The translations under genes were made by a program, and so were the position numbers. Below the pieces are notes generated by a model. The model was not told the origin of the DNA. It saw nothing but the letters and a program-made list of their open reading frames with translations, and ran no database searches. A stretch of 64,000 nucleotides of DNA from positions 992,001 through 1,056,000 of the forward strand of contig NZ_WBIS01000001.1 of assembly GCF_009749465.1 (NCBI RefSeq), given 5' to 3'. This document shows positions 49,487 to 57,619 of the stretch, piece after piece. Position 1 is the first letter of the stretch. The number at the start of each line of letters is the position of its first letter. The DNA comes from Agromyces terreus. GTDB taxonomy: Bacteria; Actinomycetota; Actinomycetes; Actinomycetales; Microbacteriaceae.

Positions 49487-52125
49487 AGCACACCCGCTTC
49501 GATCATCTGGAGTCGCTCCTCGGGATTGTGGATGTTCCAGCGGCGCGGGCGAGCAGGGTCCTCAGCGGCGGAACGGTGCTCGAACGCGAACTCGTGGGTT
49601 CCCTCGCCGACGGTCGCGGCCGTTCCGAGCGCATCGGGCAGCACCACGTCGGCGGTGACTCCCGGGGGCACGACGACGCTCAGCGACATCCGCTCGCCGT
49701 CTCGTCGCCACGCGCTCGAAATGGTGCCGAACGCGCTGTCATGGCGTGCGGAGGCCCGCGTGAGCCCGCCGCCGGGACGCGGCGCGATGCGCACGCGCCG
49801 GTAGCCGGGCTCGATCGGCTCGAGTCCGCCGACGACGCGGTGCAGGAAGTCGGCGACCGCACCGAGCGCGTAGTGGTTGAACGAGGTCATCTCCCCCGGG
49901 TTCACGCTGCCGTCGGGCAGCAGGCTGTCCCAACGCTCCCAGACCGTCGTGGCCCCCATCGTCACGGCGTACAGCCACGACGGCGCCTCGGTCTGCATGA
50001 GCAGATGGTACGCGTCGTCGAGGTGCCCGGTCGCCGCGAGCGCATCGCAGACGATCGGGGTGCCGGTGAACCCGGTCTGGATCAGGTAGTCGCCCGCTGA
50101 GACGAGTTCGGCCAGCCGTGCTCCGGCGGCGGCGCGCTGCGAGTCGTCCTCGAGCAGGTCGAATGCGATCGCGATCGCCGTGGCCGTGACGGTGTCGCTC
50201 ACGATACGTCCCGAGGGCGCGACGTAGTGGCGCCGGAAGGCGGTGACGGCGGCGTCGTGGATCGTCGCGAACCGCGCTTCCGCGGCCCGTTCCCCGAGCA
50301 CCGCGGACGCCTCGCGCACGAGACGCGCGGAGTGCGCGAGGTACGCGGTGGCGACGAGGTACGGATCGGTCTTCGAGTCGCCGGGGCGCTCGGGCGGCGC
50401 CGCCGGGTCGAGCCAGTCGCCCAACTGGAACCCGCGGTTCCAGTGACCGGTGCCGTCGGTGAGCGCGAAGACCTGATCGACCCAGGCGCCCATGCTCTCG
50501 AACTGGTCGCGCAGCACGCCCACGTCGCCCGTTCGGCGGTACAGGGTCCACGGCACGATGACGGCCGCGTCGCCCCAGACCGCGGCCGGGTCGCTCGGGA
50601 ACCCGCAGTCGATCCACGGCACGAAGTTCGGCACGCTGCCGAACTCGGCCTGCTCGGCGGCGAGGTCGCGCAGCCAGCTGCCGAGCACGCCCGAGGCGTC
50701 GTAGAGGTAGGAAGCCGTCGGCGCGAAGACCTGGATGTCGCCCGTCCAGCCGAGGCGCTCGTCGCGCTGCGGGCAGTCGGTGGGCAGGTCGACGAAGTTG
50801 TCGCGCATGCTCCACACGACGTTCTCGTGGAATCGGTCGAGCAGCGGGTGGTCGGTCTCGAACCATCCGGTGCGGCGCATGTCGGAGTGCACGACGAGGG
50901 CCTCGACGTCGTCGACGGCGAGCTCTGGCAGGCCGCTGATCTCGACGTAGCGGAACCCGTGGATCGTGAACCGCGGGGTCCAGGTCACCCGCTCGCCGTC
51001 GGCGAAGGTGTACTCGTCGACCGAGGTCGCCGTGCGCAGCGGCCGGGTGGCGAGCGCGCCGTCCTCGAGCACCTCGGCGTGGCGGATGCGCACGGTGGTG
51101 CCGGCCTCCGCGGCCGCCGTGATGCGCACCTTGCCGGCGATGTTCTGGCCGACGTCGAGCAGCAGCGTGCCGTCGGCCGATCGGCTCACGAGCGAGGGCC
51201 GAAGGATCTCGACGACGCGCACCGGCGGCCCGCCGGCCGCTTCGAGCGTCGCGCCGAACTCTGCCCGCGGAATGCGGGTCGCGTCACGCCAGTCGGTGTC
51301 GTCGAAGCCCACCGTCGACCATCCGGTCGACTCGCGGCGCGCGTCGTGGCGCTCGCCCTCGTAGAGGCCGGTCGCGATGACCGCGCTCTCGGCGGTGCGC
51401 CACTCGAGCGGAACGACCCGCCTGCCCGATTCGTCGTGGATCTCGAGCTGCATCAGCACCGCGACATCCGTGCCGTATTCGTCCCACAGGCCCCCGTTGA
51501 ACCCGATGCGCCCGCGGTACCAGCCGTCGGCCAGGTGCACGCCGATCGTGTTGCGGCCGGCGACCATCTGCGGGGTCACGTCGAGCGTGCGATAGCGCAG
51601 CCGGTGCCGGTACGAGCTCCAGCCGGGCGCGAGCAGCTCGTCGGTGGGCGCCTGGCCGTTCACCTCGAGGTCGTACACGCCGTGCGCGGTCGCGTAGAGG
51701 CGAGCCGAGCGGATGTCGCCGGCGACCGTGAACTCGGCGCGGAGCAGGTGCGCGGGCCGGGGCCCGTCGTGCGGCGCAGCGGTCGAGGGCGAGACCCAGT
51801 CGACCTGCCAGTCGGCCGGATCGAGCAGCCCGGCCTCGACGCGGAGCGGCTCGCTCCACGGACCGAAATCGGGCTCGCCCTCGACGAGCGCACGCACCCG
51901 CACGCGCACCGCGTCGCGCGAGCGCAGCCGGGCGAACGGCCAGGGCCGGAACAGCACGTCGTCACTGTCGACGCGCACGAGCTCGGTGCGGCCGTCACGG
52001 TCGACGGCCTCCGCCTCGTAGGCGATCTGGGTACCGCCGGCGAGCCGCCAGCTGAGCCGTGGCGCAGCGGTGCCGACGCCGAGCGGATCTGCGAGGTGCT
52101 CGACGCGGAGGTCGAGGATGTTCAC
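49483..52125 (-). CDS. Alpha-L-rhamnosidase, GH78
   Basis: An 880-residue GH78 enzyme with N-terminal beta-sandwich domains (HGVYDLEVNGQ, LADGWYRGRIGFNG, LLDVGQNIAGKVRI) and the catalytic (alpha/alpha)6 barrel. The barrel opens with VDLPTDCPQRDERLGWTGDIQVFAPTA, which carries conserved acidic residues, and ends with MGATTVWERWDS and a beta-sheet domain. It hydrolyses terminal rhamnose from flavonoid or other plant glycosides inside the cell; there is no signal peptide. The GTG start overlaps the permease gene by 4 bp. Confidence 0.92.
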   Translation of the reverse strand: MNILDLRVEHLADPLGVGTAAPRLSWRLAGGTQIAYEAEAVDRDGRTELVRVDSDDVLFRPWPFARLRSRDAVRVRVRALVEGEPDFGPWSEPLRVEAGLLDPADWQVDWVSPSTAAPHDGPRPAHLLRAEFTVAGDIRSARLYATAHGVYDLEVNGQAPTDELLAPGWSSYRHRLRYRTLDVTPQMVAGRNTIGVHLADGWYRGRIGFNGGLWDEYGTDVAVLMQLEIHDESGRRVVPLEWRTAESAVIATGLYEGERHDARRESTGWSTVGFDDTDWRDATRIPRAEFGATLEAAGGPPVRVVEILRPSLVSRSADGTLLLDVGQNIAGKVRITAAAEAGTTVRIRHAEVLEDGALATRPLRTATSVDEYTFADGERVTWTPRFTIHGFRYVEISGLPELAVDDVEALVVHSDMRRTGWFETDHPLLDRFHENVVWSMRDNFVDLPTDCPQRDERLGWTGDIQVFAPTASYLYDASGVLGSWLRDLAAEQAEFGSVPNFVPWIDCGFPSDPAAVWGDAAVIVPWTLYRRTGDVGVLRDQFESMGAWVDQVFALTDGTGHWNRGFQLGDWLDPAAPPERPGDSKTDPYLVATAYLAHSARLVREASAVLGERAAEARFATIHDAAVTAFRRHYVAPSGRIVSDTVTATAIAIAFDLLEDDSQRAAAGARLAELVSAGDYLIQTGFTGTPIVCDALAATGHLDDAYHLLMQTEAPSWLYAVTMGATTVWERWDSLLPDGSVNPGEMTSFNHYALGAVADFLHRVVGGLEPIEPGYRRVRIAPRPGGGLTRASARHDSAFGTISSAWRRDGERMSLSVVVPPGVTADVVLPDALGTAATVGEGTHEFAFEHRSAAEDPARPRRWNIHNPEERLQMIEAGVL

Positions 52126-53033
52126 CCCTTCACCGCCCCGGCGGTCATGCCCTTCATGACCCGCTGGTTCAGGAACAGGTAGATGATGAGCGTGCCGAAC
52201 ACGTTGACGCAGACGGCCGCGAAGGTCGGGCCGTACTGCACCTGGCCGAACTGCCCGGTGAAGTTCAACAGGCCGACCTGGATGGTGCGCAGGTCGTCGC
52301 GGTTGGTGAACGTCAGCGCGATGAGCAGGTCGTTCCAGATGAAGAAGAACTGCACGAGCGCGACCGTGAAGATCGCATTCTTGACCATCGGGAACCCGAT
52401 GGACCAGAACTGGCGGTAGATGCTCGCGCCGTCGAGCGTCGCCGCCTCGAAGATCTCGCGCGGCACCGCGCGGAAGAACGTGGCCATCATGAACACGGTC
52501 AGCGGAAGGCCGATCGCGGTGTAGGTGATGATGAGCGGCCAGAGTGTGCCGGTCAGTCCCGTCTGGAAGTAGATCGTGAACAGCGGCAGCAGAATCATTT
52601 GCCCGGGCACCATGATGCCGGCCAGGAACAGCAGCAGCACGGTGCCGCGGCCCTTCCAGACCATGACCTCGAGCGCGAAGCCGGCCGCGACGCCGAAGAT
52701 GATCGTCAGCGCGAGCGCCGGCACGGTGGCGAGGATGCTGTTCTTGATGTAGATGCCGAGGTTGCCGGTCGTGAATGCCTCGACGTAGTTGTCGAGGTTC
52801 GTCCAGTCCTCGGGCAACGCCCAGGTCGGGTTGTTGAGGAACTCGTTCTGGGTCTTGAACGAGCCGGTGAGGAGCCAGAAGAGCGGGTAGACGACGGCCA
52901 CCAGCAGGAGGGTCACGACGACCCAGCCGGGAATGCGGCGTACCCAGCGCATCGGGCTGCGCCGTTGCGGTTCCGTCGGGCGGATCGAGGGGCGGGCGAC
53001 GGTCTCGAGTGCAGTGTGGGACACGGTGGTCAC
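52122..53033 (-). CDS. Carbohydrate ABC transporter permease (MalG-like)
   Basis: A 303-residue CUT1-type permease with six hydrophobic helices and the EAA loop REIFEAATLDGASIYRQFWSIGFPM contacting the ATPase. The GTG at 53033 overlaps the partner permease stop by 4 bp; a second GTG at 53024 is possible. No ATPase is encoded here, so a shared MsiK/MalK-type ATPase elsewhere would energise it, as in many actinobacterial CUT1 systems. Confidence 0.9.
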   Translation of the reverse strand: MTTVSHTALETVARPSIRPTEPQRRSPMRWVRRIPGWVVVTLLLVAVVYPLFWLLTGSFKTQNEFLNNPTWALPEDWTNLDNYVEAFTTGNLGIYIKNSILATVPALALTIIFGVAAGFALEVMVWKGRGTVLLLFLAGIMVPGQMILLPLFTIYFQTGLTGTLWPLIITYTAIGLPLTVFMMATFFRAVPREIFEAATLDGASIYRQFWSIGFPMVKNAIFTVALVQFFFIWNDLLIALTFTNRDDLRTIQVGLLNFTGQFGQVQYGPTFAAVCVNVFGTLIIYLFLNQRVMKGMTAGAVKG

Positions 53034-53950
53034 CCCTTCGTGAGGTCGCGGCGCGAGGAACGGAAGATGAAGAGCGTCACGAGCAGGCAGAGGATCGTCA
53101 GCATCAGCGCGATCGAGCTGCCGTAGCCGTACTCGCCGTACGTGAACGAGGTCTGGTACATGTACAGCGTGAGCGGGGTCGTGGTGTTGCCCGGTCCGCC
53201 GTTCGTGAGGGCGAGCACCGAGTCGAAGACCTTCAACGTGCCGTTGATGCTGAAGATGATCGACGAGAAGAGCACGGGCAGCGACAGCGGGATCACGATG
53301 TGCCGCACGAGCTTCCAACCCGATGCGCCGTCGAGGCGGGCGGATTCGAACATCTCCTCGGGGATGTCGACGAGGCCGGCGTACAGCAGCACCGCGTAGA
53401 AGCCCATCGAGCGCCAGATGTCCATGATGACGATCACCCAGAACGCCGTGGCGCCCGAGGCGAACCAGTCGATCGAGTCCGCGCCGAAGAAGTTGAGCAG
53501 TGAGTTGACCGGGCCGATCTGCGGGGCGATGGCGAACAGCGCCTGGAACAGCAGCGCGACGGCCACCGTGGGCAGCACGACGGGGAAGAAGACCAGGGTG
53601 CGGATCACGCCGGAGGCCTTCTTGAGCCAGAAGACGTAGAGCAGGCTGAGCCCGTATCCGACGAGCACCTGGCCGACGGTGAGCACGATCGCGTACTTGA
53701 GCGTGAAGAGCAGCGCATCGCCGACCTTCGGGTCGGTGAAGAGCTGGAGGATGTTGTCCCAGCCGACGAAGGTGAACCCGATGATCGGGTTGCCCTCGAA
53801 GACCGTGTAGCCGAGCGACCAGAAGATGGGCACCAGCATGACGAGGGTGTAGACCAGCATGGCCGGCCCGAGAAGGACGGTGACGGCGCGCCAATCACCA
53901 AGTACGCGATTCACAGCAGTGGGAGCTTTCGTTTCGGGTGGTGCGCGCAT
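53030..53950 (-). CDS. Carbohydrate ABC transporter permease (MalF-like)
   Basis: A 306-residue CUT1-type permease with six helices. The EAA loop reads EEMFESARLDGASGWKLVRHIVIPL, and NGTLKVFDSVLALTNGGPGNTT is the conserved periplasmic-side region. ATG at 53950 is chosen; in-frame GTG at 53974 would add 8 residues. Its gene follows the binding-protein gene by 36 bp. It works with the MalG-like protein at 52122 to import a glycoside. Confidence 0.9.
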   Translation of the reverse strand: MRAPPETKAPTAVNRVLGDWRAVTVLLGPAMLVYTLVMLVPIFWSLGYTVFEGNPIIGFTFVGWDNILQLFTDPKVGDALLFTLKYAIVLTVGQVLVGYGLSLLYVFWLKKASGVIRTLVFFPVVLPTVAVALLFQALFAIAPQIGPVNSLLNFFGADSIDWFASGATAFWVIVIMDIWRSMGFYAVLLYAGLVDIPEEMFESARLDGASGWKLVRHIVIPLSLPVLFSSIIFSINGTLKVFDSVLALTNGGPGNTTTPLTLYMYQTSFTYGEYGYGSSIALMLTILCLLVTLFIFRSSRRDLTKG

Positions 53951-53986
53951 CCCCGCATGCGGGGATGCGCGCACCGATGGTTCGGA

Positions 53987-55300
53987 CTAGTTGCCGATGT
54001 CGGCCTGCACGGCCTTCATGAAGTCCTCGGGGCTCATCGCACCCGTGACCAGCTGCGACGCGTTCGTCTGGCTGGTCGTCGCGGCCTTCGCGTTGAAGAG
54101 CGCCTCGAACCAGAGCACGCTCTGCGTGGTGGCGTCGATCTGCGTCTGCACCTCCTGCGTGAGGGGCGGCAGATCCTCGACGGGCGTGTTCACCTTGAAG
54201 CCGGTGATGACGCCCTGGTTCTGCAGCGAGCTCGAACCGAAGTTGTCGGCGAAGCAGCCGAGCCACGACGCGACGTCGTCCGAGTAGGTCGACTTCGACA
54301 GCGCGAGCGGCACGCCCACGTTGGCGGCGAGCTGGTCGGCCGAACCTGCGCCGCCCTCGACCGTCGGGAACGGGATGAAGCCGACGTTCTCGGCACCGAT
54401 CTGGTTCTGCGCCGGGTCGTTGAAGTTCGCGAGCGCCCAGCTGCCCATGTAGAACATGCCGGCCTGTCCGGTGAGGAACTGGTTCATCGCGGTCATGTAG
54501 TCGATCGACGTGACCGAGGGGCCGAAGTAGCCCTTGGCGCCGAGGTCGGCGACGGCTTCAGCGGCCTTCACGTACTCGGGATCGGTCAGCTTCGCCTCGC
54601 CGTCGGCCACCTTCTGGAGGGCGTCGGGCCCGAGGTCGCGGAAGATGTAGTTGCCGACGAGGCGCGTGAGCGGCCAGCCGTCCTGACCGTCGGCCGAGAA
54701 CGGGATGACCCCGGCCGCGTTGAGCTTCTCGGCTGCGGCGACGAGCTCGTCCCACGTGGTCGGAACTTCGATGCCGTTCTCGGCGAAGAGCTGCTTGTTG
54801 TACCAGATGCCCTCGACGTTGAACTCGGTGGGCAGCACGTACTGCTCGCCGTCGTACAGGGCGTCGATCGTCGACTGTGCGGCGGGGATGATCGCGTCGG
54901 ACTTGTCGAGGTCGGCCAGCGCCTGTTCGACGTCGACGAGCTTGCCGCCCGTGTTGAGGTCCTTCGCGACCTGCGGCGTGTTGCCGCTCGCGAAGAGCAC
55001 CGGCAGGGCGTCCTGGCCGGCGAGCAGCTGGAGCTGCTGGTCGTAGCTCGCCTGCGGCTGGGTGGTGATGTCGAGCGGCAGGGCCTCGTTCTCGGCGGAG
55101 CACTCACCCGTGGACAGCGCGGTGAGCGTGTCCTGGATGGAGGTGTTCTCGGCGAACGAGAGATAGCTGAACTTGTCGGGTGCCGTCGTGCCGCCCTCGC
55201 TGCTGCCGCCGGCCGAGCAGCCGGTGAGTGCGAACGCGGTGACGCCGATCGCGGCGATGAGCGGAACGAGCTTCGTCGCCCGCTGACGTGCTGTGGTCAC
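53987..55300 (-). CDS. Extracellular sugar-binding lipoprotein (CUT1 family)
   Basis: A 437-residue binding protein. The signal peptide ends at FALTGC (Cys28). The mature protein has family landmarks DLNTGGKLVDVEQAL, VEGIWYNKQLFAENGIEVPTTWDEL and GQAGMFYMGSWALANF. GTG at 55300 has AAGGAGG upstream. It is the first gene of the glycoside operon, facing the LacI gene over a 180-bp region with two matching operators. Oligosaccharides or flavonoid glycosides containing rhamnose are probable ligands given the GH78 and GH3 genes behind it. Confidence 0.9.
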   Translation of the reverse strand: MTTARQRATKLVPLIAAIGVTAFALTGCSAGGSSEGGTTAPDKFSYLSFAENTSIQDTLTALSTGECSAENEALPLDITTQPQASYDQQLQLLAGQDALPVLFASGNTPQVAKDLNTGGKLVDVEQALADLDKSDAIIPAAQSTIDALYDGEQYVLPTEFNVEGIWYNKQLFAENGIEVPTTWDELVAAAEKLNAAGVIPFSADGQDGWPLTRLVGNYIFRDLGPDALQKVADGEAKLTDPEYVKAAEAVADLGAKGYFGPSVTSIDYMTAMNQFLTGQAGMFYMGSWALANFNDPAQNQIGAENVGFIPFPTVEGGAGSADQLAANVGVPLALSKSTYSDDVASWLGCFADNFGSSSLQNQGVITGFKVNTPVEDLPPLTQEVQTQIDATTQSVLWFEALFNAKAATTSQTNASQLVTGAMSPEDFMKAVQADIGN

Positions 55301-55325
55301 AGTTCCTCCTTGAATGCGGCCTCGT

Positions 55326-55339
55326 TTGAAGCGCTACAA
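55326..55339 (-). promoter_or_regulatory. LacI-type operator upstream of the glycoside operon
   Basis: TTGAAGCGCTACAA has the LacI-family pattern with a central AGCGCT, 26 bp before the binding-protein start. It matches the second site at 55447-55460 in 13 of 14 positions, so both should bind the adjacent LacI protein. Confidence 0.7.
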
Positions 55340-55443
55340 CGAGAGCGTAGGTCGTCGCTCTTCCGACGGCGAGCCGAAACCGGCTTTCGCGCACAGCGTC
55401 AGGCGAATACCGCCTATTCGGCGGACGGATGCCGCGAGAGCGG

Positions 55444-55463
55444 AACTTGAAGCGCTCCAAGTT
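55444..55463 (+). promoter_or_regulatory. LacI-type operator upstream of the lacI-family gene
   Basis: AACTTGAAGCGCTCCAAGTT is a 20-bp palindrome with one mismatched pair, centred on AGCGCT, ending 17 bp before the regulator ATG. It suggests autoregulation and, with the site 120 bp away, possible looping. Confidence 0.72.
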
Positions 55464-55480
55464 GGGTTAGGCTTCAGCAC

Positions 55481-56518
55481 ATGTCAGACGCACTGCCGCG
55501 CGAGGAGCCCACTTCGGCGGGCATCAAAGACGTCGCCGCCCTCGCCGGGGTCTCGATCGCGACCGTCTCGAACGCGCTCAACCATCGCGAGCGCGTGGCG
55601 GCACCCACCCTCGACCGCATCGACCGAGCCATCGGCATGCTCGGCTACATCCCGAACGGCGCCGCACGCTCGCTCGCCGCCGGCCGCACCCGGTCGTTCG
55701 GGCTCATCCTCTCCGACCTCGGCAACTCGCTCTTCGTCGACATCGCACGCGGCGCCGAGCGCGCCGCCGACGAACGCGGGCTCAGCGTCGTGCTCGCCAA
55801 CAGCGACGGCAAGCTCGAGCGCGAAGACCGCTACGTGGAGCTCTTCGCCGAGACCCGCGTGCGCGGCGTGCTGCTCACCCTCAACGATGCTTCTCACTTC
55901 CGCGCGATCGTCGGGCGCCATGCGCACGGCCAGCCGCTCGTCATGCTGAACTTCCACGACGACAGCGGCCGCTACTGCACCGCGTCGATCGACAACGAGG
56001 CCGGCGGGCACCTCGCGACGACGCACCTGCTCGAGACCGGACGACGACGCATCGTGTTCGTCGGCGGCCCCGACACCCTCCAGCCCGTCGCCGACCGCCG
56101 CCGCGGGTTCCGCCGTGCGCTCGCCTCGGCCGGCCTTGACCCCATCGACGAGATCGCGCCGACCTGGGTCAATCGAGCCGACGGCTGGCAGGTCGGCCGG
56201 CGGCTCGCCGAACGCGTGCAGCGTGGCGAGATCGACGGCGTCGTCGCGGCATCCGACCTGCTCGCCGCCGGCATCGTTCAGGCGATGTCCGAGTTCGGCG
56301 CGATCTCGGTGCCCGACTCGGTCGGAGTGATCGGCTACGACAACAACCAGGCCGCCTGGGATGCGCCGATCCCGATCTCCACGATCAGCCAGCCGGGCGA
56401 CGAGCTGGGCTTCATCGGCGCCCAGCTGCTCATCGACGAGGTCGACGAGCCCGACCACGAGCACCGGGCGATCCGCCTCGCTCCCGAGCTCATCGTGCGC
56501 CGCAGCACCGAACGATAG
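55481..56518 (+). CDS. LacI family regulator of the glycoside operon
   Basis: A 345-residue LacI protein. The HTH reads IKDVAALAGVSIATVSNALNH, followed by the hinge helix region GAARSLAAGRTRSFGLILSDLGNSLF and a periplasmic-binding-protein-like effector domain to the end (VIGYDNNQAAWDAPIPISTISQPG). It lies divergent to the sugar ABC/GH78/GH3 operon and two near-identical operators lie between. A mono- or disaccharide released from the glycoside is the likely inducer. Confidence 0.92.
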   Translation: MSDALPREEPTSAGIKDVAALAGVSIATVSNALNHRERVAAPTLDRIDRAIGMLGYIPNGAARSLAAGRTRSFGLILSDLGNSLFVDIARGAERAADERGLSVVLANSDGKLEREDRYVELFAETRVRGVLLTLNDASHFRAIVGRHAHGQPLVMLNFHDDSGRYCTASIDNEAGGHLATTHLLETGRRRIVFVGGPDTLQPVADRRRGFRRALASAGLDPIDEIAPTWVNRADGWQVGRRLAERVQRGEIDGVVAASDLLAAGIVQAMSEFGAISVPDSVGVIGYDNNQAAWDAPIPISTISQPGDELGFIGAQLLIDEVDEPDHEHRAIRLAPELIVRRSTER

Positions 56519-56559
56519 CCTGACCCCGACCACCGATCCGACCGGAGGTACCGTCAACG

Positions 56560-57525
56560 ATGACGAACGAACCCGCAGTACCCGACGAGGCGCCGGCCGA
56601 GACCGGTCGCACGCCACTGCAGCTGAGCTCGGTCGATTTGAATCTGGTCGTGCCGCTGCAGACACTGCTCGAAGAGCGCAGTGTGAGCCGTGCCGCCGAA
56701 CGCCTGTTCATGAGCCAACCCGCCCTTTCGGCGGCGCTCTCCCGGCTCCGGCGACACTTCAACGACGAGTTGCTCGTGCGCTCGGGCAACCGGTACGACC
56801 TCAGCCCGCTCGGCGTCGAACTGCTCGAAGCCGTCACCGTCGCGAGCAGCTCCCTCAGCCGCGTGTTCGGCGCCCAGGCCGAGTTCCGCCCAGAGGAGAG
56901 CAGCCGCGAGTTCCGCCTGGTCTGCTCCGACTACGTCGCCGCGGTGTACGGCGCATCGCTGGCACGCGAGCTCTCGCGCACCGCACCGGGCGTCATGCTG
57001 CGCATGGAGCACGTGCAGGACGCGATCGTCGACAGCGCGCCCGACTCGTTGCGCGACATCGACGGGCTCATCCTCCCCCACGGCTACCTCGAACACGTGG
57101 AGTTCATCGACCTGTTCGCCGATCGCTGGCAGTGCCTCGTCGCGGCCGAGACCGCCGACGCGCCGCTCACGGTCGACGAGCTCGGGGCCCGGCCGTGGGC
57201 GACGACCTACAGCGGTCGCACCGCCATCGTCGCCGCCACCCGCGAGCTGCACGTGCTCGGCGTCTACCCGCAGACGCAGGTGACGACGCGCAGCTTCCTC
57301 ACGCTGCCCGACATGGTGGCCGGCACCGACCGGGTGGCCTTCGTGCCCGAATCGCTGGTCGACCGGTTCGAGCTGCGCGGCGACGTCGCGGCCGTCGAAT
57401 GCCCGATCCCGATTCCGGGCATCAAGCAGGCGTTCTGGTGGAGCCCGTCGCACGAATCAGATGCCGGCCATCGCTGGCTGCGCGGCAAGGTCGCCGAGGT
57501 CGCAGCAGGAATCAGCGGCGCGTGA
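56560..57525 (+). CDS. LysR family regulator
   Basis: A 321-residue LysR-type protein with a 20-residue extension before the HTH (TLLEERSVSRAAERLFMSQPALSAALSRLRRHFNDELL). The effector domain shows the same organisation as that of the LysR protein at 32949 (for example DGLILPHGYLEHVEFIDLFADRW against DGLLIPHGFTPGLHHEDLWHDRW), so the two are paralogues. It follows lacI by 41 bp on the same strand. Target unknown; aromatic inducers are common in this NodD/LinR-like branch. Confidence 0.88.
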   Translation: MTNEPAVPDEAPAETGRTPLQLSSVDLNLVVPLQTLLEERSVSRAAERLFMSQPALSAALSRLRRHFNDELLVRSGNRYDLSPLGVELLEAVTVASSSLSRVFGAQAEFRPEESSREFRLVCSDYVAAVYGASLARELSRTAPGVMLRMEHVQDAIVDSAPDSLRDIDGLILPHGYLEHVEFIDLFADRWQCLVAAETADAPLTVDELGARPWATTYSGRTAIVAATRELHVLGVYPQTQVTTRSFLTLPDMVAGTDRVAFVPESLVDRFELRGDVAAVECPIPIPGIKQAFWWSPSHESDAGHRWLRGKVAEVAAGISGA

Positions 57526-57619
57526 ACACGCCCGCATTCCCCCGACGCGGTTCCTGAACGCGAGACATCCCCCATCCCACCGGCGACGGATGCACGTCGC
57601 CCCCGATTGGAGTGCACCC

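Noticed and set aside
46337-49804. Plus-strand open frame of 1155 codons
   Set aside because: It is the shadow of the IclR and GH3 genes, with low-complexity Arg/His/Asp-rich translation and no ribosome binding site.
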